Part shown: in pieces, positions 1 through 7,861 of the stretch
Layout: each line of letters begins with the position of its first letter
Position numbering within the stretch: position 1 is the first letter of the stretch
Source of the DNA: Sodalis sp. dw_96
Lineage (GTDB): Bacteria; Pseudomonadota; Gammaproteobacteria; Enterobacterales; Enterobacteriaceae
DNA: 64,000 nucleotides
Direction of reading: 5' to 3'
Assembly: GCF_018449575.1 (NCBI RefSeq)
Contig: NZ_JAAVUT010000023.1
Span: forward strand, 16,877 to 80,876
Program-made: the position numbers and the translations under genes
The notes under the pieces: model-generated
The model's input: the letters and a program-made list of their open reading frames with translations, nothing else
Told to the model about the DNA's origin: nothing
Databases searched by the model: none

Positions 1-160
1 TTTTTTAGGCTGGGCATGACCAACATCAAGCTCTATTCAAACCAAGATCCGGCTCGAAGGGACCGGCTATTTCTGGAATCATGATGAATCGGTGTATTCA
101 ACGGCGCCGTGCGGCTTGGCCAAGGTCGCGGCGGCACATTTTACAATACGTCCGGGGGGG

Positions 161-1120
161 TTAAAACGTCTGCCGCGCCTTACTGATTGCGGCGATATGC
201 TCCGGTCCGATACCGCAACAGCCGCCAACGATGGTGGCGCCCTGGGTAACCCAGCGACGGACCCATTTGAGATAGTTTTCCGGATCGAGATCGGACCTTA
301 TACCGGTAATACCCGCATAAGGGTCGTCGGTGGGGGGCTCGGGCAGAAAGGCATTGGCATAGACGCCAAGCCCGGCCGCGGGTTTCGAGGAAGCATCTAT
401 CACTCGTCGTGCGGCAATAACCGCCTCGCTCATCACTTCCGGTTGGCTGCAGTTAAACAGAACGGCATCAGCCCCGGCCGCAAGCGTGGCCGCCACCGCT
501 TCTCCCACCGGCTCGCCGGAGCGGAGTTCCGGCGGGCCGATACGTCCGGCCTCATCTTTCAAAGTATAAGAAACATAAATGGGTAACTTATTGGTTTGAC
601 GGATAAAAGCCAGGTCGGTCAACGCTTCGGCCGTGGAACTTTGTGTCTCAATCAGCCAAAAGTCGATATGGGGCGCCAAACCCCGCACCAGCGGGGCAAG
701 AATCTCGGGGGCGCGGGAGGCGATGAATTTTTCCGGCTGATAGCTTTTAAATAAAGGCGGCAAAGAACCCGCCACCCGTACAACGGATGCCGGACGGCGG
801 GCGGCGGCCCCATCCGCCACGGCGCGGGCCAGACGCCCCGCCAAGTCGGCCAGCGTCAACGCCAGGGAGTGAAAACGCGCTTCTCCCAGCATATGAGGCA
901 CCAGCCCAAAGGTATTGGTGGTAATAATTTCCGCCCCGCTGTCCGCGAAGGACTGATGGGCGCGACTGACATACTCCGGCCCTTCAATCAGAGCCAGCGC
1001 GGACCACTCGGGCAGCCGGAACGGCGCTCCCAGTCGTTGCAGAAGACGCCCCATGCCGCCGTCCAGAATAGTGACCGCCCGGTTAGGGGCATGATTTTGC
1101 TTGTCGGCGCTCTCGTTCAT
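161..1120 (-). CDS. mmuM: Homocysteine S-methyltransferase (MmuM-like)
   Basis: Predicted to transfer a methyl group from S-methylmethionine (or S-adenosylmethionine) to homocysteine, giving methionine, in the cytoplasm. The 319-aa product has the family's N-terminal ILDGGMG motif (residues 18-24) and the three zinc-binding cysteines: one in LFNCSQPEVM (C224) and a pair in GGCCGIGPEH (C301, C302). Length is normal for the family. The ATG lies 10 nt after an AAGGA Shine-Dalgarno. It is the last gene of a leftward operon, 15 bp after the permease gene, which suggests that the transporter brings in the methyl donor or a related sulfur amino acid. E. coli pairs mmuM with a permease (MmuP) instead. 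Family assignment is firm; the exact methyl donor is inferred. Confidence 0.9.
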   Translation of the reverse strand: MNESADKQNHAPNRAVTILDGGMGRLLQRLGAPFRLPEWSALALIEGPEYVSRAHQSFADSGAEIITTNTFGLVPHMLGEARFHSLALTLADLAGRLARAVADGAAARRPASVVRVAGSLPPLFKSYQPEKFIASRAPEILAPLVRGLAPHIDFWLIETQSSTAEALTDLAFIRQTNKLPIYVSYTLKDEAGRIGPPELRSGEPVGEAVAATLAAGADAVLFNCSQPEVMSEAVIAARRVIDASSKPAAGLGVYANAFLPEPPTDDPYAGITGIRSDLDPENYLKWVRRWVTQGATIVGGCCGIGPEHIAAISKARQTF

Positions 1121-1135
1121 CTGAAACAGTTCCTT

Positions 1136-1963
1136 TCAACGTTGGGAATGATATTGTTCATAACCTTGCCCGAAATGGCGCTCCAGCCGTTGCTGAAAGA
1201 GTTCCAGCACAACCGACATCAGCCAATATATAGCCGCCGCGGTGGCCAGCATTTCCATATAGTGATAGGTACTGCGTCCATAGGATTGAGCCAGGAAATT
1301 GAGCTCCCACAGCCCCATCAGCGACACCAGCGAGGAATCTTTAAGCATCGAGATGAAAAGCGATCCCACCGGCGGCAGTATGATGCGCAGCGCTTGCGGC
1401 GCCACCACGTGGGACAGTATCACCGAACGCGACAGGCCGAGCGCCATTGCCGCCTCTTTTTGTCCGCGGGATACGCCTATCACACCGCTGCGAATAGTCT
1501 CCGCCAGATAGGCGCCGTAATTCAGCGACAGAGCAATGATACCTGAGCTGAACGCGCCCAAGACGATACCTGCCTGGGGTAGCGCCAGATAGATAATCAA
1601 TACCTGAACCAACAGCGGCGTGCCGCGAAATAGCGAGACGTAAAAAGTGGCGCAACCGAAAGCGATTGCGCTGGCGGACAGACGCCCGGCGGCGGTGATG
1701 ATACCCAACAGGATACAAAACAACATGGAAATCAACGTGATTACCAGGGTCAGCGCCGCCCCCTGAATGAACCCGTCCGGGGACAGCCGCAGTCCGAGCA
1801 TAAACGGCAATTTCTGCCGGATTAAACCGAAATCAAGATCCATGCGGGAGAACAGGCAGACCAGCAGCGTCATTAGGAGCAGCCAGGTAAGGCCGGTTCG
1901 CAACCGGAATCCCGGACCGCCCTTGGCCGCTGAAACCGGGGGTAAAGGGTATGGCAAACGCAT
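1136..1963 (-). CDS. Amino-acid ABC transporter permease (HisM/GlnP type)
   Basis: Inner-membrane permease of a polar amino acid ABC importer. The 275-aa protein has an N-terminal membrane segment (about residues 27-42), then the usual block of further membrane helices. The conserved cytoplasmic loop that docks the ATPase reads EAAMALGLSRSVILSHVVAPQA, the HisM/GlnP signature. The start ATG shares one base with the stop of the binding-protein gene (TAATG), so translation is probably coupled. There is no ATPase gene in the window on either side, so the transporter must borrow one encoded elsewhere or the operon has lost it. Substrate is not readable from sequence; the downstream methyltransferase hints at a methionine-related compound. 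Confidence 0.88.
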   Translation of the reverse strand: MRLPYPLPPVSAAKGGPGFRLRTGLTWLLLMTLLVCLFSRMDLDFGLIRQKLPFMLGLRLSPDGFIQGAALTLVITLISMLFCILLGIITAAGRLSASAIAFGCATFYVSLFRGTPLLVQVLIIYLALPQAGIVLGAFSSGIIALSLNYGAYLAETIRSGVIGVSRGQKEAAMALGLSRSVILSHVVAPQALRIILPPVGSLFISMLKDSSLVSLMGLWELNFLAQSYGRSTYHYMEMLATAAAIYWLMSVVLELFQQRLERHFGQGYEQYHSQR

Positions 1964-2787
1964 TATAGCGATGCCCGGGTGATATCTTCGCCAAACCAGT
2001 GCTGAGAGATTTTTGCCAATGTCCCATCGGCACGCAGTGCATTGATGGTATCCGCAACGGTTTTATTCCACGCTTCATCGCCTTTATCCGTGGCCACCCA
2101 GTTTGGTTCCGCATAGAGTTCGGCGGCGATGCGAAAACGATTGGTCTTGGCAATACGCGCGTTGGCCGTCGCCAGATCGGAGACCACCGCGTCAAGGCGG
2201 GTTCCGGCGCCTAACGCCAGGTTCTGAAAGGCGACGGTTTCGTCCGTAGGTATGATCTGGACATGATTAAATGGGAAATTAATGGGTTTAGCGCCCGGAA
2301 TCACCAGAGTTTTATTCAGGTAATTTTCATAGCTGGAGCCAATGCCTACCCCCACCTTTTTATTGCTCAAATCCGCGGCGCCCTTAATGTTCTTTTCATC
2401 TTTATTCACCACCAGCACCGCCGGAGAGCTATAATAGGGCACTGGAAAATCAAGAACTTTGGCCCGCTCGGTATTGGGTGTCATTGAACAGATGCAGACA
2501 TCCCATCGCCCGTTCCATTTACCTCCGACAATGGTTTCCCATCCCGGCGTGACCAGTTCCAACTTAACCCCCAGCTTTTGCGCCACCGCTTTCGCCACAT
2601 CCACATCAAATCCGGCCAGCTGGTTGTTTTCATCTATAAAACCAAAAGGGGGATAATCGTTCACTAACACATCATGAAGGACTTTTGACTGAGTGACCCG
2701 GTCCAGGGTCGAACCCGCGCTGGCGGATTGCACGCCCAAGAGGGAAATGGCGGCGGTCAGTATCATTGATCTCAAAAATGCGGACAT
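1963..2787 (-). CDS. Amino-acid ABC transporter substrate-binding protein
   Basis: Periplasmic solute-binding protein of family 3, 274 aa. Residues 1-25 form a Sec signal peptide ending in SASAG. The mature part carries family hallmarks such as the PPFGFIDENNQLAGFDVDVA stretch (about residues 46-65), the T-ERAKVLDFPVPYY segment, and the second-lobe KKVGVGIGSSYE turn. It is the first gene of a leftward three-gene operon (binding protein, permease, mmuM). Its 5' end faces the Xre/ParS-like gene across 191 bp. Family and role are clear. The ligand is unknown, with methionine-type compounds suggested only by context. Confidence 0.9.
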   Translation of the reverse strand: MSAFLRSMILTAAISLLGVQSASAGSTLDRVTQSKVLHDVLVNDYPPFGFIDENNQLAGFDVDVAKAVAQKLGVKLELVTPGWETIVGGKWNGRWDVCICSMTPNTERAKVLDFPVPYYSSPAVLVVNKDEKNIKGAADLSNKKVGVGIGSSYENYLNKTLVIPGAKPINFPFNHVQIIPTDETVAFQNLALGAGTRLDAVVSDLATANARIAKTNRFRIAAELYAEPNWVATDKGDEAWNKTVADTINALRADGTLAKISQHWFGEDITRASL

Positions 2788-2923
2788 CGTTTACCCTACT
2801 CTTTCCAAGAAAAGCCTATGACCACAACTTAGTGAACCTACCGGTGCTTTCAAAATATCAAAGCGGTATATCTTATATAATTCATATCCAACGAGGAAAA
2901 GTGCCGCGACAGGATTTGCTAAA

Positions 2924-2962
2924 TTTACGATTTACTGTAAACTTATCTTGATAAATCGTAAA
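2924..2962. promoter_or_regulatory. Palindromic operator before the Xre/ParS-like gene
   Basis: A perfect 11-bp inverted repeat, TTTACGATTTA (2924-2934) and TAAATCGTAAA (2952-2962), lies 16 bp before the start codon of the Xre/ParS-like gene. A third related palindrome, TTTACTGTAAA, sits between the arms at 2931-2941. A possible promoter (-35 TTGCTA at 2916, -10 TAAACT at 2938) overlaps the same stretch. Symmetric sites overlapping the promoter are what autoregulating antitoxins of this family bind. That the encoded protein binds here is inference. Confidence 0.6.
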
Positions 2963-2978
2963 ATATTTTGGGGCATCC

Positions 2979-3659
2979 ATGGGAATACCTGCTAAAAAGA
3001 TCAGTAACCATCATCACGGCCGACAGCCCGGCAGCCTCGATCATTCCGAGCTTCTCCGGGCGCGAATAGCCAATCTGTCGGAACATTTTATCGATGTCCT
3101 CAGAAAAAAAGATGCAGAAAACATTAATCTATTATTAACATTGCCGGATGATCAGTTTTGGTCGGAAATCAAAGGTCGGGCTAACCATATTGAAATTGTG
3201 GAAATGAACACACCCGAGAAAAAAGAGCATCAAGAGTTCGTCAATAACAGAAACGCTTTCCTTGCTCATTTGGGAAAATATGGCGGTGTTTATAAATCAA
3301 GTATGGTAGCTGACATTTTAGGCATATCTCGCCCTACCGTTAACAAATATGGCGAGCAAAGCAAGCTCATCGTCCTCAATTGGGGCAATGAAAATCTCTA
3401 TCCGGTTTTTCAATTTTCAATCGAGGATAATAATGGCGCGAAAGGTCTGCTAAAAGGACTGCCGGAAATTTTGGCTTGCTTGAAAAACGTCAGCAGTGTA
3501 AGAAAGTGTAACTTCTTCACCCGTAGAATTGATACGCTGGACAAAGCGTTGGATAAACCCACTACTGCTCTGGAGATATTGCGCAAAGGAGCTTCGGCGG
3601 AGGAAATACGTCAACTGGCAAGGCTGGCCGGCATCTTCGGCACCCCTGATGCGGCGTAA
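2979..3659 (+). CDS. Xre/MbcA/ParS-type antitoxin-like DNA-binding protein
   Basis: A 226-aa protein with three visible parts. Residues 1-90 are a charged N-terminal extension of unknown role. Residues 98-135 hold a helix-turn-helix candidate (SSMVADILGISRPTVNKYGE). Residues 140-222 match the pattern of the MbcA/ParS toxin-binding domain: YPVFQF, then a leucine-rich helix, FFTRRIDTLDKALDKPT and ALEILRKGASAEEIRQLARL. Proteins of this type neutralise RES-domain toxins and repress their own promoters; a RES gene lies immediately downstream. It differs from the usual arrangement in being longer (typically about 150 aa) and in facing its partner tail to tail, with 3 bp between stop codons. The domain call is by eye. 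Confidence 0.68.
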   Translation: MGIPAKKISNHHHGRQPGSLDHSELLRARIANLSEHFIDVLRKKDAENINLLLTLPDDQFWSEIKGRANHIEIVEMNTPEKKEHQEFVNNRNAFLAHLGKYGGVYKSSMVADILGISRPTVNKYGEQSKLIVLNWGNENLYPVFQFSIEDNNGAKGLLKGLPEILACLKNVSSVRKCNFFTRRIDTLDKALDKPTTALEILRKGASAEEIRQLARLAGIFGTPDAA

Positions 3660-3662
3660 GGA

Positions 3663-4292
3663 CTAACCGGTAATGCGAATATCCAGCTGGTCCCTCAGCA
3701 TATTCCTGGCGCTGACGCCGTCATGCTGAAAATCGGACAACCGCGTGACGGATTTGGTGGCAACAAGACCCTCACCAGAGATGTCCTCGCACCAGAAAAC
3801 CGTGCAGCATTGTCCGGTCATGCGGGAGAGATATTCCAGCCCATCCACATGTTTTGACAGTACCGCCGCAAGCGCCTGGGTATTCCGGTAATTGTCCCCC
3901 ATCAGTTCTCCCAGCGAGACATGCAGCAAGGGGGCCAGCGCCGTTAAATCAATAATCGACAGTTCCCGCACCGCCGTGACGATCGCCATACAATTTTTAT
4001 TATAATCTTCCAGATCGATAAAATTTTCCCCTTTATACATTTCAGCGCAGGCGGTAATCGGCATGGCGGTGACATAAAAAGCACCCTTTCTTCTGTCGGG
4101 AATAGCGTAACGAGACTCTCTTTTTGGATCTTTATTAAAAAAAACCCCATTTCCACCATAAAAATTATCCTGTAATCGATAATAATCTGTTGATGCCGAG
4201 TAGGTCTTGACGATTTTATGCCCCGCAACCTTATTTTTTTGTATTATCTGATCCATTCTATGTTCAATGTTACCCCAAATCTTTAATAGCAT
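3663..4292 (-). CDS. RES-domain protein (NAD+-consuming toxin family)
   Basis: A 209-aa protein that reads as a RES domain. The conserved arginine is in YYRL (R39), the glutamate in TACAEMY (E84) and the serine in LEYLSR (S156), with the intervening GVFFNKDP...SRYAIPDRRKGAFYVTAMP core. RES toxins such as MbcT degrade NAD+ and are held by an Xre/ParS antitoxin. Here the partner gene lies convergent, so the two cannot share one promoter as in standard systems. The start is uncertain: the first ATG has no clear Shine-Dalgarno, and M12 (4259) is an alternative that keeps the whole domain. No frameshift is seen and all three key residues are present, so it could be active. Confidence 0.75.
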   Translation of the reverse strand: MLLKIWGNIEHRMDQIIQKNKVAGHKIVKTYSASTDYYRLQDNFYGGNGVFFNKDPKRESRYAIPDRRKGAFYVTAMPITACAEMYKGENFIDLEDYNKNCMAIVTAVRELSIIDLTALAPLLHVSLGELMGDNYRNTQALAAVLSKHVDGLEYLSRMTGQCCTVFWCEDISGEGLVATKSVTRLSDFQHDGVSARNMLRDQLDIRITG

Positions 4293-4810
4293 AAAATATT
4301 TACTTTACATTTATTAGACAGAAACATTTATGCTTCCTTCTGGTTTCAAGGGGCGACGCAGGCCAAAATAGAGCTTTTTTTTTGCTCAAAAAATACCTAT
4401 GACACGGATCAGTTTGCTATTAATACCTTCGAACTAAAATACAGGGATAATGGGCGGTTCTTCTAATTAAAAATGATACTAAGAGAAAAGATAAGGAGCA
4501 AGCATTCGGGATGGTTATTTAGGTAACGTTTATTAACACACAATCGAAATCATTAATGTTTTTTGTATTTAAATAACAATTCATATATCTCTTTGTGGGA
4601 TAATCCGGCTTAGTGCCGCCTCAGGAAATCCTGCCAGCCTCAGGAATCTATAGTATTTTTTTAGCTAAAATCAAGCTTACAATATAACAATTTTTAGCAA
4701 GGGAACATTCTTGAGGTTAAATGCCATTAAACGCAGTATAAATAGCCATTCTGAGATACCCATATTCTTTGCATGGAAATGGGTATATAGGGCTGATGCT
4801 GGATAAAACG
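4293..4810. other. A+T-rich intergenic region, no gene seen
   Basis: About 520 bp of A+T-rich DNA between the RES gene (leftward) and the uroporphyrinogen-decarboxylase-like gene (rightward), so it must hold both divergent promoters. The short open frames here lack Shine-Dalgarno sites and overlap the start of the next gene. A short direct repeat, CCTCAGGAA, occurs twice near 4619-4646. No RNA gene or recognisable operator was seen. Confidence 0.4.
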
Positions 4811-5842
4811 ATGACAAGCACAGAGCGACTGAAGAGTATGTTGCAGGGAAAACCTGTTGATAGAACCGCGATTGCCGGTTGGCTGCACATGCCATTGGTG
4901 GACAGGAATATCGCGGAGTTCGTGGAGGCGACCATCCAATTCACCGACGAAAATCAATGGGATTTTGTCAAAGTGATGTCCAACGGGCATTACATGGCCG
5001 AAGCCTATGGGGCGGATATCCGGTTTTCCAGCGATCCTACGCGATGGTCGGGGACTTTTCTGTCTTATCCGGTGAAAACCCCTGGCGACCTTTTAAAGCT
5101 ACCGGTGCTGGATAAAACCAATGCCGCTCTGGCAAGAGAGATTGCGGTAACCTACGCCCTGGTGCAACATTACCGGGGAAAAGTCCCTATTGTGGCGACC
5201 CTGTTTGCTCCGCTGACCTGGATTCAGGAAATGAGCAGTTCCACCGATCCCCGTCTGACCAGGGAGTTTATGCAGCGGCATAAAAAAGCCTTGCATACAG
5301 GTCTCGAAGCCTTGCTGACGACTCAATTTACATTCATTGACGGGCTGCTGGACGCGGGTATCGACGGTATCTTCCTGGCCTCTCAATTTATCAGCAGCGC
5401 GGTGATTAGCCGGGAAGAATATAATGAATTCTGCCGTCCTTATGACCAGGCGATTCTGTCCTATATCAACGGTAAGACCTGGTTCAATATTCTACATGTA
5501 CACGGCGAAAAAAGGCTGCTGTTTAATGAATGCCTTGATTACGACGTGCAGGCATTCAATTGGGAAGATGCACCCTACGGCGTAGCGGACACAGAGCGAA
5601 GCAGCATAAAATCCATACGCAAATTGACCGACAAAATCATCATAGGCGGTATTGATCAACATCACGACTTTTACCAAGAGGAAAATAACCGGGACATCAT
5701 CAGGGCGCGGCTCCAGCTGCAATATCAGCGCGCGTTAAAAGAGTCGGGTGGGAATAACTTTATCTTCGCACCCGGCTGCGCGCTGCCGCAGGATATTCCT
5801 CGGGAAATTTTTATGCTGCTAAAAGATATTGTCGGTGAGTAA
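4811..5842 (+). CDS. Uroporphyrinogen decarboxylase (URO-D) family protein
   Basis: About 343 aa. The start MTSTERLKSMLQGKPVDRTA matches the usual opening of URO-D-family proteins; an in-frame ATG at 4796 and a TTG at 4769 are alternatives, and GGA seven bases before 4811 supports the choice. C-terminal features include NILHVHGEK, QAFNWED and IIGGIDQ, then FIFAPGCALPQDIP. It is not the haem enzyme HemE: the pattern fits the broader URO-D superfamily, which includes corrinoid methyltransferases such as MtaA/MtbA and many uncharacterised members. It converges on the DUF2000 and AraC genes with 12 bp between stops. Substrate unknown. Confidence 0.78.
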   Translation: MTSTERLKSMLQGKPVDRTAIAGWLHMPLVDRNIAEFVEATIQFTDENQWDFVKVMSNGHYMAEAYGADIRFSSDPTRWSGTFLSYPVKTPGDLLKLPVLDKTNAALAREIAVTYALVQHYRGKVPIVATLFAPLTWIQEMSSSTDPRLTREFMQRHKKALHTGLEALLTTQFTFIDGLLDAGIDGIFLASQFISSAVISREEYNEFCRPYDQAILSYINGKTWFNILHVHGEKRLLFNECLDYDVQAFNWEDAPYGVADTERSSIKSIRKLTDKIIIGGIDQHHDFYQEENNRDIIRARLQLQYQRALKESGGNNFIFAPGCALPQDIPREIFMLLKDIVGE

Positions 5843-5854
5843 TGCCGCCGAAAA

Positions 5855-6295
5855 TTAACCGAAGAGTTTGCATTGAGCGGTCAGTTTGCGTACGTCCTTT
5901 TTACCGCCGATGATTGCCATTCCCAACAGTTGCAGCTGTTCGGCCCTTTGGGTCTGTACCATTGCCGTGAATTCTTCGTAGCGGGTGGTCTCCTGCCCTT
6001 CAACCGGAAAAATGACCTTATCCAGTGCCAGGCGCCGGCAACTTTCCAACAGTTTTTTCAACTCGTCGGCCGAAGCGGCCAGCACCGGTATACCGATGGG
6101 GATCAAGCCGGGATATTCACATTGTTCTGCGTCGATTAACGGTGGCCCCACCAAAACGGGATGACGCTGTCCCACGGTCAAGGCGATGACCGCGGCGGCA
6201 TTCACCGCCTTGCCGGCGGGTAAATCTTCATTGAGAACGATGACACAGCGTTCTGGTTGACGGGACGTGATTTCATTTATCGGAATCGAACTCAT
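5855..6295 (-). CDS. DUF2000 family protein
   Basis: A 146-aa cytoplasmic protein of the DUF2000 family, recognised by ERCVIVLNEDLPAGKAVNAA near the N-terminus and the LLGMAIIGGKKDVRKLT segment near the C-terminus. No activity is established for the family. The start is placed at 6295 because AGGAG lies 7 nt upstream; the ATG at 6301 is too close to that site. An AraC-type regulator lies 46 bp upstream in the same direction, a pairing I recall for DUF2000 genes, so the regulator may control or sense something linked to this protein. Confidence 0.8.
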   Translation of the reverse strand: MSSIPINEITSRQPERCVIVLNEDLPAGKAVNAAAVIALTVGQRHPVLVGPPLIDAEQCEYPGLIPIGIPVLAASADELKKLLESCRRLALDKVIFPVEGQETTRYEEFTAMVQTQRAEQLQLLGMAIIGGKKDVRKLTAQCKLFG

Positions 6296-6341
6296 ATTCA
6301 TTCTCCTGCTGAATCGAATTCCGAGCATAAGCCAGATGCTT

Positions 6342-7181
6342 TTACCGGTCTGGAACGCTTGTGCAGATCCGCCGGTAGGCCGCAGGGGTCAAATAATAAG
6401 CGCGTTTAAACCAGCGCCCCATATGGCTTTGATCGGCAAAACCCGCCAGTGCGGCCGCATCCGCCGGCAAAAGACCCCGGGCCAATAATGCCCGCGCTTT
6501 AACCAATCGCAACTGTACCAGATAGGCATGGGGCGGCAGGCCGTAACAATGCAGAAATTGACGGTTTAATTGGAATCTGTCCATCCCGGCCATGGCGGCC
6601 AGCTCAGTCAAACCGATCTCTTCCCCCACCCGATCATGGAGATAATCCCGGACCCGATGTATGGCCGGATTGTTTTTATCCGCCGTCACCTTTTTTTGAA
6701 GCCAGGTATAGCGGCGGGTTAATAGGGAAATCAGCTGCTGCATCGCATGGTCTTTCACGATTTTGAAATCCTGGCGATGCAGTGCATCGAAGGCGGATAG
6801 TGTGGCGGCAGCTAATACATCATCCTGGAGCAGGGTAGCCGGACAGGATATCTCTGCCCGATCCGGCGCATTCTCGAAGATTCCCTGTAACGCGTGCCGC
6901 AAAAATTCCGGAGGAATATACAGCATACGGTAGGTGAACCCGGACCGGTCGACCGCATCGCCGTCATGTACTTCACCCGGCGCCAGGGTAAAGACCTTGC
7001 CGGGAGTACTGCGGTATTTCACCCGGCCGGAGTGAAATTGCTGCACCCCCGATTCGGTGACGCCCACCAGATAGCTGTCATGCCAGTGCGCGTCGTAAGC
7101 GTGTCCCTCAAAGTGCGCCCGGATGGTTTCAATCCGGGTATCTTTATCCTGAACAATATCGACCCATTGCGTCATGGTCAT
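6342..7181 (-). CDS. AraC-family transcriptional regulator
   Basis: A 279-aa regulator with an N-terminal cupin-like sensor (about residues 15-100, including HWHDSYLVGVTESG and the GEVHDGD turn) and two C-terminal helix-turn-helix motifs of the AraC/XylS family (about residues 175-275, including GLTELAAMAGMDRFQLNRQF and the second-helix region AALAGFADQSHMGRWFKRAY). It sits upstream of the DUF2000 gene in the same direction and probably regulates it. The effector is unknown. Confidence 0.88.
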   Translation of the reverse strand: MTMTQWVDIVQDKDTRIETIRAHFEGHAYDAHWHDSYLVGVTESGVQQFHSGRVKYRSTPGKVFTLAPGEVHDGDAVDRSGFTYRMLYIPPEFLRHALQGIFENAPDRAEISCPATLLQDDVLAAATLSAFDALHRQDFKIVKDHAMQQLISLLTRRYTWLQKKVTADKNNPAIHRVRDYLHDRVGEEIGLTELAAMAGMDRFQLNRQFLHCYGLPPHAYLVQLRLVKARALLARGLLPADAAALAGFADQSHMGRWFKRAYYLTPAAYRRICTSVPDR

Positions 7182-7861
7182 GAAAGCGTGCCCGGCCCAT
7201 TGGTGGAGAGGAGATTATATGCTAGCAGACATGCCCATGATTGCATCGCCGGCATGCTGGTTTTTTGTGCAAAAATGTAAAAGGGCCAACTGACATTCGG
7301 CGAAAAACGACACACAGCCGGTTATGACCGCCGCTTATCATCGCAACGAATGCATATAATCATCGATTCAAAATATAATTCTTGCAAATAATTTTAAGAA
7401 AAATAATTTTTATTATTTCTACTTTTGGCATGTCTATAAGTTTTACCTATAATAATGGATCACCCATCGGGGCTTCGCGCGCGTCGACGCTGCGCAACAA
7501 AAGACTGGCGATACGGCAAAAAATAGCTAAATATAATGATTACGGCGCATATTGCGGAGATATGATATCCGCTCACTCTGAAAACCAGCCGGGGATAAAA
7601 CCACAAATACCTCATTGTCTAAACAGTTAATTTGATATTTATTTTAGTCTGATTGATACAATAATAGCGTAATAAACCCATATGTATAATGATTAACGTT
7701 TTGAATAATATAAGTTTAAAAATTTCAACTTTATTTTTATATGGTTTTTCCCTGCTAATTGACAAATTGATACGGTACTACCACTCTAAGAGGGCATTAA
7801 TTTTTGTAATCAATATTGTATTGAATCTACTTATTATAAAGATGTTATGGAGCCATAAAAA
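7182..7861. other. Intergenic region before the polyketide synthase
   Basis: A 680-bp, mostly A+T-rich stretch that must hold the promoter of the polyketide synthase gene and that of the leftward AraC gene. An open frame at 7382-7630 (82 aa) has no convincing Shine-Dalgarno and no recognisable motifs; I do not call it. Nothing else was identified. Confidence 0.35.

Noticed and set aside
1..160. Short readable frames at the left edge (for example LGMTNIKLYSN... ending at 84)
   Set aside because: Too short and cut by the window edge. A vague resemblance to a GTP-cyclohydrolase-type segment cannot be supported from 27 codons.
3663..4292. Interpretation of the RES gene as a decayed pseudogene
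   Set aside because: The frame is open over the expected length and the conserved Arg, Glu and Ser are all present.
7382..7630. 82-codon plus-strand frame before the polyketide synthase
   Set aside because: No Shine-Dalgarno, no recognisable motif, A+T-rich DNA where chance frames with ATG are expected.
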